NCBI GenBank assembly: GCA_964059195.1 | Contig: CAXKWD010000004.1 | Location: 121,430,043-121,494,042 of the forward strand | DNA: 64,000 nucleotides | Direction of reading: 5' to 3' | Source of the DNA: Ectobius pallidus | Taxonomy: Eukaryota; Arthropoda; Insecta; Blattodea; Ectobiidae | Shown here: positions 57,121-64,000 of the stretch, piece by piece | How the letters are laid out: the number at the start of each line of letters is the position of its first letter | Numbering within the stretch: the first letter of the stretch is position 1 | Made by a program: the position numbers and the translations under genes | Notes under the pieces: model-generated | Seen by the model: the letters and a program-made list of their open reading frames with translations, nothing else | Told to the model about the DNA's origin: nothing | Databases searched by the model: none

Positions 57121-57280
57121 ATGAACGTGTTCCGCGGACGGGGTATCTGGCACAGTTGTAGTTGAGCACAGTTGAGAGTTGAGTTGCACCGCGTGAGCAT
57201 GTAGTGAAGAAGTTTGTGTTTGGCGAGGGGCGTGTCAGCATTCTCCGATGTCGCGTGACTGCTGTTTGGTGAGATGATTC
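57121..57280 (+). other. GC-richer segment, possible first exon
   Basis: A CpG-containing stretch (gttccgcggacggggtatct, ggcgaggggcgtgtcagc) stands out from the AT-rich surroundings. It ends with a GTGAGA donor-like word at about 57268. Repeated 'agttgag' words precede it. This would fit a non-coding first exon and promoter on the plus strand, but there is no supporting coding sequence. Confidence 0.2.
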
Positions 57281-58652
57281 CATTTTCTTATTATATCAAT
57301 ATGAATTCAAATTTTCTGTAATTCAGGCATCTCACCCTTTTGGTTCATCTAAATTTCGTTGTTTGTAATGAATATTGGTTTGGTAAATTCTCGTCATTTT
57401 TTATGTTACCTGCTTTTGGCTATTTGAAATTTCGCCCCCTCTCTTTCTTTGGGTAATTCAGTATGTTTTCAATTTCGTTTAATTCCGTTCAGCTGTTTTT
57501 CTATTCTCCAGTTCTCTTGAAGCGGAACCGTTTTACATTCTGGTAACCAACCGTTAAAATTCAAGTTAATAGTTTTGACCAGCATCTTACTTTAAATTTA
57601 ATTTATGAATTTTAAAAGTAGGAGATTTTCAGGATTGAAAAGGGCGTAGATTAGGATACAGACCGTAAGCCTTCTTATGCACAAATCACGTGTTCTGATT
57701 GTAAAGTATAGATTATCATATCTGATAATTGGGATTTTAATACTTGCCATTTGGATGACTATAAATGGGTACAGAAAGATAGCATAAATGCAGGGAGATT
57801 AGTATCTATTGTTCAGTATAAGGGACTGATTGTAATTACATCCTGTAATTGGTGGTTTAGTGATCAGAAAGAATAAATACAGGGAGATTAGTATCTTACA
57901 GTATCTTACAGAATATTACAATAGTATCCTAATTGAAATTTTAGGTTCCAGAAAAAAGAAATACAGAGTGATTAACAAGTGTTGTCAAAAAATTATGATG
58001 AACAGATTATAATTATTTCCTGTGATTAGGGCTTTAAGTAATCAAATATAGTGAATCAGTATTAAATAACTAGATAGTGAAAGAATTTTGTGGTCTGATT
58101 ATATACAGCGTGAACAGCTGTCACATGAAGATGACCTTGCTGAATAAATCCAAAATTAGATTTCTTGATAGACTGATGTAATCAGAGTGTAAATAATACT
58201 GTAATACTGTAAATAATTTTATGGTAATATCTGCGCACCTATTTAGATCGCGTGAATGCTAATTTGTACATATTTGAATTTTTAATTAATTTATTGAGAG
58301 TTGTTATATTATTGGTCTTTATTGGATGTTGAAATTTATGCAGTTATGAGCTATTAAACCTTAAATTTGGAATTTCAAATAATAAATTTGTTACCAAAAC
58401 TTCACTTGTATTTTATGGTAGAAATTGTGGCCATTTTTCCTTCAATTCACTTTTCAAGGTTTTTATGATTATCTCAGGGATTAGGGGGTACCAGCGTAAA
58501 CTTGTAGCAGAGTGTTTACTAAATTTAGTTAAGAATGTTCAAAATCAAGATCTACTTCACAAGTCGTACATTGCCTTCCAGCGTACGCAATAACGTCCTT
58601 CATTAAGTAGGGTCGCAACAGTGTGTCTGTACGCGCAATAACTCAAATAGGC
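57281..58652. other. No gene recognised
   Basis: AT-rich anonymous DNA with small 'gtatcttacag' and 'agggagattagtatct' repeats near 57795-57905. Confidence 0.35.
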
Positions 58653-59863
58653 TTTATTATTATTATTATTATTCTCCAATACAAAGGAGCCCTATTTCAC
58701 CAATAGGTATGCTAGGGCTGTATGTTGTAATCTAGATTGATTTCATAAGCTTAAATACATACATGGATAATTAACCTGTTAGATTTGTGATACATAATCA
58801 TCAAAAGAACACATAATGTTATGATTACAGTCAAAGAGTTTTAAAAATGTGAAAGATGAAACTGAGAAAGGAAGATGCACAACATTTGCGTCTAAAAATT
58901 CCATTTAGTGGTGTGTTGTTTTGAAGTCCACACGAATCTAGATGAGAGGTGAAGTAGATTCGCTTCTGCAGATAAATAGGACAATCGAACAGAAGATGAA
59001 CTATTGTTTGCTGTTCTTCTTTGCAGGAGCACAAGTATCCAGAAGGCGATGGTATATGAAATCTAGAAAAGTAACTACCGAATTTCCCATGTCCAGACAC
59101 GAACTGAGTAAGAACGTAGTTCATTTCAAAGAATTTTGCTTGTTTCCTGTCTTCTATAGTTGGAAAGAACATATTTCGTGTGATGACTCCTTTCTTACTG
59201 TTGATCCACAACAAATTCCACTCATTTAGTATTTCTGTGTTTATAGTTTTCATGAAAAAAGATATAGGACAGGCAGCGTAACTGTAGTCCAAGTCTGATG
59301 TAGCTGCAGCCTTCGCGAGTTCGTCTACTCTCTCATTTCCTTCCACTCCAGAGTGACCTTTGACCCAAGTAAGACATATGTGAAAATTATTGGAAGAAAT
59401 GATGCGCCTGATTTCTATGGCAATTGGATTTCCATTATACTTGTCTTGAATTGCATTCAATGATGCCAGAGAATCACTGTGTATTCGTCCACTACACCTA
59501 TTCTCAATGCACCACTGAACTGCCTCCTTCAGAGCGAACAACTCAGCCTGGAAGATTGTACACATAGGTGCTAGTCTATATACCTTATTAGTAACTTCAC
59601 TGTTTCTTTGGTACACAACAAAAGCACAACCAACTGAAGAATGCTGAATTTGCCGATCTTCTGTGCGTGATCCATCTGAGAATATATCATACTGGTGATC
59701 ATTGTTGCATGAGTCAAGTTGTACAATATTCTGAAAGATACCAGGGTGTCCAAAATCTAAGTATTTGCCAATTTCCTCGACTTTGCAATTTGGTGGTAGT
59801 ACGATTGGTTCTCGTCTGTTGTGTTCAAAGGCAATTTTTTATTTGAGTGGACTGTATGTATAA
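58653..59863 (-). pseudogene. I-like LINE 3' part: RNase H and zinc-binding tail
   Basis: The minus strand has an open frame from about 59840 to 58831. The RNase H domain is clear: IFSDGSRTED (Asp), FQAELFALKEAVQW (Glu), IHSDSLASLNAI (Asp) and WVKGHSGVEGNERVDELAKA (His and Asp). The C-terminus carries CSCKEEQQTIVHLLFDCP, the zf-RVT motif. About 180 bases follow and end in a run of TAA units (58655-58677 region), the tail style of the I clade. The reverse transcriptase lies beyond the BEL insertion and is not visible. No frameshift is seen in this part. Confidence 0.8.
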
Positions 59864-60200
59864 TGCTGTGATGTCTGCCCAAGGATGCAAGGAGTTGGCC
59901 TTCATCACACAAGTTAAACACAACACAATAGAGTCAAACAAACAAGTCCTCTAGTAGATTTATTGTACAAACCGTGAATACTATACTTGTAATATTAGTT
60001 AACACAAATAGATGATTATAAATTGCTGTGAAGTCGTTACAAATACAATACAAGCAAGAACACTATTCTGTCCTTGTAGCTAGCTATGCGCCATGTTTAG
60101 AAACTCTCTGTCCTTCTCACTCTCATGAGTTCAGTGTACCAACATGCAACACGAAAGTCACTACCGCGCAGGGTAGCCAAATTAGGGAAAAGTCTCAACA
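59864..60200 (-). repeat. 3' LTR of the BEL/Pao element
   Basis: In element direction the sequence begins TGTTGAGACT just after the polypurine tract and ends GACATCACAGCA where LINE coding resumes, giving 337 bp with TG...CA ends. The partner LTR is outside or destroyed, so the borders rest on the terminal dinucleotides, the tract and the LINE junction. Confidence 0.6.
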
Positions 60201-60221
60201 TATTCCCCCCCTTGAGGGATT
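60201..60221 (-). promoter_or_regulatory. Polypurine tract of the BEL/Pao element
   Basis: The minus strand reads CCCTCAAGGGGGGGAATA next to the LTR start. A G-run at this position is the usual primer for plus-strand synthesis. Confidence 0.6.
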
Positions 60222-60287
60222 CAACACTCAATAAATACAAAACAAATAAAATGAATTTAAATTGTTAAAGAGTAAATTTACAAATAA

Positions 60288-61860
60288 TTAATCAACATCT
60301 TTAGGCAATGGGCAAAGTTTCACTATGGCACGACGGAACAAACCAGTTTTTGTTTTCACCGTAACCACACGTGTGACATTATCACCACCGGGATGCAGTT
60401 CTTTCACAACTCCAGTCTTCCAAACAAGTGGAGGCAGGGTTGTCTTCTCGTAGGAGGACTAGATCTCCTACTGCTGGCTTCCAAGATCCAGTAGACGACC
60501 ATTTACGTCGCTGTTGGAGCGATTGCATGTAGTCTTTTGACCACTTCTTCCAGAAGTCCTGATACAATTTTTGAACTAGATTCCACTTTGTCAGACAGGA
60601 CAAGGGACTGTTGGATATGTCAGGTGAAGGAACACCAGTCAATTGTCTTCCTACTAAGAAATGTCCAGGAGTCAAATAACACTGGTCATCTGGACCATCA
60701 CTCATGGGACAAAGAGGTCTCGAGTTTAACACAGACTCAATCTGATACAAAAGCGTGGATAATTCCTCAAAGTTAAGAATGGAATTTCCAATTGTTCGCT
60801 TCAACAATGATTTAGTTAACTTTATTCCAGCCTCCCAGAGCCCACCGAAATGAGGACTAGAGGGTGGAATAAATTTCCATTTTACATTCTCATTAGCTGT
60901 ACGTTCTTCTATTTCAGAATTGTTATCCCTAAAAAATCTCAACAACTCATTGTTGGCTCCAACAAAATTTGTGCCATTGTCGCTCAGAATTAGATTAGGA
61001 AAACCTCTACGTGCAGCAAATCTTCTGAATGCAGCAAGAAAATCTTGAGTCGTTAGACTCTTTACTAATTCAAGATGTATTGCCTTCACAGTGAGACAAA
61101 CAAAGAGAGCAATATATGATTTTAATTTTACTTTACTCCTGGGATTGTCACCCTTTATGATTATTGGACCACCATAATCAGCACCAACCTTAACAAAAGG
61201 TAATGAAGCTTGAACTCTATATGAGGGTAATTCACCCATTATGTGAGTAGTAACCGGAGGTTTGTTACGAAAGCAATTGTAACATGAATGAATCACACTG
61301 CGCACAATTGTTTTTCCGCGTGGAATCCAAACCTTATTCCGCAAGGAAAACAACACAGCTTGAGGGCCAGAATGCAACAGCCTTTCATGTTCATGTTTGA
61401 TAATCAGCTTAGTAACACTATGCTTTGGTGGAATGATAATAGGATGTTTGTTGTTGTAGTCCAACTGTGAATTCCCAAGTCTACCACCAACTCTCAATAA
61501 ACTGTTATCATCAAGGAAGGGGTTTAAAGACCTTAGTTTGCTTGTCGAAGCAACTACATTGTTAGTCTTCAAGTCATGAATTTCCTTCATGTATTCACTA
61601 GCTTGCATCAAGCCTAGTATTTTCAATTCAGCGCCTTCCAACTCTTCAGGAGTGAGTGGGCCAATATGACGAGAGTCTTTTGCAGAGCGAGCATTAGTAA
61701 TGAATCTCATAACATAGCTGTAGACTCGCTTTAGTTTACAATAGGATGAGAAACGTTCCAAGTCAGGCGAATGGACATTAACTAATAGCACATTCAAAGA
61801 CGTTTTAGTTTCTGCCTCACCTGATGATGGTATTGTTAAAGGTCTAATATCTACACAATA
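60288..61860 (-). pseudogene. BEL/Pao polyprotein, integrase end
   Basis: The frame is open from 61902 to 60382. Codons before about 61860 seem to belong to the copia LTR. The Pao region leads into the integrase HHCC zinc finger (HERLLH ... CYNC). The core has Asp in VGADYGGP, Asp in LSDNGTNF and Glu in GLWEAGIKL, i.e. D,D,E with 35-like spacing. The C-terminal DUF5641-type domain reads WKPAVGDLVLLRED; a frameshift near 60435 moves the last part, PLVWKTGVVKELHPGGDNVT, into another frame that stops at 60288. The rest of gag-pol is missing, replaced on the right by copia. Confidence 0.85.
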
Positions 61861-61976
61861 TGTTACTAGTGCTGCCATCTGGCGTGCATTGTCAGTAGAC
61901 ATGTTTGTTTGTTCTATGTCCCTAAATAAATTTTAGTCTGTGCCACTCGTCAGTGGGAATACGTTGTTTTCTAATA
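61861..61976 (+). repeat. Copia 5' LTR (proposed)
   Basis: It starts TGTTACTAGTGCTGCCATCT and ends ...TTTTCTAATA directly before the primer site. It is short (116 bp), with an AATAAA inside. The end would be CA in an intact element and is TA here. It is inferred from position because the partner LTR is not in the window. Confidence 0.45.
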
Positions 61977-61990
61977 GGTTATGGGCCCAG
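61977..61990 (+). promoter_or_regulatory. Copia-type primer binding site
   Basis: GGTTATGGGCCCAG is the form used by insect copia elements, which pair with an internal fragment of initiator tRNA-Met rather than the tRNA 3' end (established for Drosophila copia). It fixes the orientation of the element. Confidence 0.8.
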
Positions 61991-62139
61991 ACGCTCATGA
62001 AATCGCGGTATTCAGTCGTTTTAACAAGGATTTTGCAGTAAAGCAAGTGTTAAAAGACAGTATTCAGTGCGATTTAGCTGTGAACTGACTGATCGTATTA
62101 ATTATCGCAGTGTATAAGTGTAAAAACTGTTCGTCAAAA

Positions 62140-62561
62140 ATGGCTACCAACTACCTTATCAATGTGCCGAAATTAAAGAGACGGAGTGGTGTTTCGCTGC
62201 AGAAAATTTCTTAGTTCTCGAAGGCATGAAGCATTGTATCAAGCCAGAACCGGAAAAAGAAATAGCAAGCGCGGATGACGAAAAAACTAAAGCCAAATTG
62301 ATTATGACCATCGACCCGTCGTTGTATGTCCACGTCAAAACCGTTAAATCTTCGAAAGAATTGTGGAATAAACTACAGCAATTATTTGATGATAGTGGCT
62401 TTTCACGGAGAATAAGTCTGTTGAGAAATTTGATTTCAATCCGGCGAGAAAATTGCAGTTCGATGACGTCATATGTGACGCAGATTATCAATACAGCGCA
62501 GAAATTAAGTGGAACGGGATTTGAAATAAATGATCAATGGACAGGGTCATTGTTGAATAAA
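62140..62561 (+). pseudogene. Copia gag, N-terminal part
   Basis: The ATG at 62140 starts MATNYLINVPKLK. A small indel near 62180 shifts to EWCFAAENFLVLEGMKHCIK, then KAKLIMTIDPSLYVHVK, AKELWNKLQ-like SSKELWNKLQQLFDD and LLRNLISIRRE. This is the UBN2/DUF4219 gag of Ty1/copia elements. It is cut after about 140 residues by the Penelope-like element at 62562. The rest of copia is beyond the window or lost. Confidence 0.8.
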
Positions 62562-64000
62562 TCTTTCCCGGGTAGACAGCCAGGTTTGAAGATCAAGTGT
62601 CTCCGACGTTTCAGAGGCCCACGCTGCCTCCATCCTCAGGGATACTGAAGTGTCGAGTCTGTCATGCCGAGGTGGTATATATACAGATCGCGAGTTGCGA
62701 GGAGTCGACCAATCAGGCGCCAGTTCATTTTTCCATCGTCTTTTTTTCGGCCAATCGGCTTCTACTGTCTTTTAGTTGTTTGAGACAGTGATTCCAGGCA
62801 GGGTTGATGCTGAGGCCTCCGTCTCTATTGAAATTGTTAGCCTCAAGCTTAATTTCGATCCCTTCCTTGATTAATCTGTCCCAGAACCTTGAAGTCTTCG
62901 CAAGGATTGTAGTGTTTGCGAAATCAATCCTGTGCCCGGATCCCAAGTTGATGGTATGTTCTGCCACCGCAGATTTATCGGGATAGAAGAGTCTGATGCA
63001 GCGGGCATGCTCAGAACAGCGCTGGTCAATAGTCCGTGAAGTCTGCCCGATGTAAGCCCTGCCGCATTCACAGGGGATGCGGTACACACCCGGTGTTCTG
63101 AGTCCTAAGTCGTCTTTCACCTGTCTCAAGAGGCTTCTGGTCTTCATAGGTGGTTTGAAGACTGTTCTGATCTTCCATTTCCTCAGGATTCGGGCTAATC
63201 TCTGTGATAAGTTACCGAAATACGGCAGTACTGCAGTGCTTTTAGTGTCGTCAGGGTCTCGTGTTGGAGGTGTTGCCTGACGAACGGTCCTTTTCAGGGC
63301 CAATCGAATTTCCCTTTCATGGAATCCATTTTGTAAGAATGTCCTCCTCAGGTGGTTCAGTTCATCAGGCAGGTTTTCTTTGTCCGAAATGGAGATTGCT
63401 CTGTTGATGAGGGTGTTAAGTACTCCTCTACGTTGCGCTGGGTGGTGATGACTATTGCCGTTGAGATAAAGGTCGGTGTGAGTCTTCTTTCTATACACCC
63501 TATGACCTAGTGTGCCATTGGTCTTACGTTGTATTAATATGTCAAGGAATGGAAGACAGCCATCTTTTTCTATCTCCATCGTGAAAGTGATACTCTGGTG
63601 TACGTTGTTGAGGTGGTCGAGGAATTCTTGGAGCTTCTCCTGTCCATGAGGCCAGATTACAAAGGTGTCATCCACGTACCTGTAGAAGCAGGTGGGTTTA
63701 TAGGGTGCTGTTTCAAGCGCCTTCTGCTCAAAATGCTCCATGTATAGATTAGCTATGGCCGGAGAGAGCGGAGATCCCATGGCTACCCCGTCGGTCTGTT
63801 CATAATATTTCCCGCCGTAGAGAAAGTATGTGGAAGTCAGGGTGTGTCGGAATAGCTGTATTATATCATGGCTGAAGTGTGGTTCAAGTAGTTCCAGTGA
63901 ATCTTCTACAGGCACCCGTGTGAACAGCGAGACTACGTCGAAGCTGACCAGCAAGTCACCGTTATTGACTGTGATGTCTTTGAGAGTGTTGACAAACTCA
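62562..64000 (-). mobile_element. Penelope-like element (3' part, continues past the window)
   Basis: It holds the RT/GIY-YIG ORF and a 3' region of about 160 bp that ends where copia gag resumes. In the 3' region, CTGAGGA (62633-62639), a stem-forming segment and GAAAC (62608-62612) on the minus strand resemble a hammerhead ribozyme core, a feature reported for this element class. Confidence 0.85.
62725..64000 (-). CDS. Penelope-like reverse transcriptase with GIY-YIG endonuclease
   Basis: Open from the window edge to the stop at 62725 with no frameshift; 409 codons follow the first Met at 63954 and the frame continues upstream. Motif A VSFDVVSLF is near residue 5, GSPLSPAIANLY near 60, and YRYVDDTFVIW (catalytic DD) at 91-101. 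The GIY-YIG endonuclease is at about 289-320 with GVYRIPCECGRAYIGQT, the Arg at TSRTID and the Glu of CSEH. The tail contains EANNFNRDGGLSI. In Penelope-like elements the RT copies element RNA and the endonuclease nicks the target. This is the best-preserved transposon gene in the window. Confidence 0.9.
   Translation of the reverse strand, partial: EFVNTLKDITVNNGDLLVSFDVVSLFTRVPVEDSLELLEPHFSHDIIQLFRHTLTSTYFLYGGKYYEQTDGVAMGSPLSPAIANLYMEHFEQKALETAPYKPTCFYRYVDDTFVIWPHGQEKLQEFLDHLNNVHQSITFTMEIEKDGCLPFLDILIQRKTNGTLGHRVYRKKTHTDLYLNGNSHHHPAQRRGVLNTLINRAISISDKENLPDELNHLRRTFLQNGFHEREIRLALKRTVRQATPPTRDPDDTKSTAVLPYFGNLSQRLARILRKWKIRTVFKPPMKTRSLLRQVKDDLGLRTPGVYRIPCECGRAYIGQTSRTIDQRCSEHARCIRLFYPDKSAVAEHTINLGSGHRIDFANTTILAKTSRFWDRLIKEGIEIKLEANNFNRDGGLSINPAWNHCLKQLKDSRSRLAEKKTMEK

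Noticed and set aside
1..64000. CRISPR arrays, operons or bacterial features
   Set aside because: Repeats are transposons, microsatellites or tandem arrays without spacers; genes are spliced and eukaryotic.

Overview
The window is animal nuclear DNA, almost certainly from an insect with a large, repeat-filled genome. It is AT-rich, has spliced genes with introns up to 10 kb, and is packed with hAT, Tc1/mariner, Ty3/gypsy, BEL/Pao, Ty1/copia, Penelope-like and several LINE families. The mix, including a copia-type tRNA-fragment primer site, would suit a polyneopteran such as a cockroach, termite or orthopteroid. That placement is an inference; no species marker was seen.

One host gene is clear: the 3' half of a transcription factor IIIA (GTF3A) gene on the minus strand. 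It consists of four exons (53800-53948, 43571-43694, 42162-42267, 34734-35225) with compatible splice phases. They encode five C2H2 fingers, equivalent to fingers 5-9 of TFIIIA, and the basic C-terminal tail. Its introns hold most of the mobile DNA between 35 and 54 kb. The upstream exons are not visible.

Layout. 1-4.1 kb: fold-back arm, Penelope-like scrap, a decayed ZBED-type hAT transposase, a LINE endonuclease-like scrap and a second hAT scrap. 4.2-7 kb: dispersed repeats, MITEs, a tRNA-derived SINE and an unidentified spliced gene remnant. 8.16-12.07 kb: a hAT element with an 8-bp target duplication, split near its C-terminal codons by a 2.9-kb fold-back element with arms of about 950 bp. 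13.7-20.5 kb: a LINE interrupted by a complete-ended LTR element (869/867-bp LTRs, perfect 4-bp target duplication) that keeps gag and protease but has lost reverse transcriptase, RNase H and integrase. 24.2-26.75 kb: a Harbinger-like element with a nested SINE and a mariner relic with a nested MITE. 27.76-29.11 kb: a giant palindrome. 30.2-34.3 kb: a MITE, a microsatellite and a LINE 3' end.

35-54 kb is the TFIIIA gene. Its introns hold a gypsy relic split by a MITE, a short tandem array split by a MITE, an IS630/Tc1-like transposase split by a MITE, a mariner fold-back, an RTE-like LINE split by a tRNA-like insert, and a mariner with long inverted ends. 54-58.6 kb is mostly anonymous, with a hairpin and one orphan zinc-finger-like ORF. 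58.65-64 kb is a four-layer stack: an I-like LINE interrupted by BEL/Pao, in turn interrupted by copia, in turn interrupted by a Penelope-like element whose reading frame is still open at the window edge.

Nearly all transposon genes are broken by stops, frameshifts or deletions. The exceptions are the Penelope-like ORF and much of the BEL integrase. The recurring theme is nested insertion, often datable by order, and elements turned into fold-backs by inverted duplication of one end.
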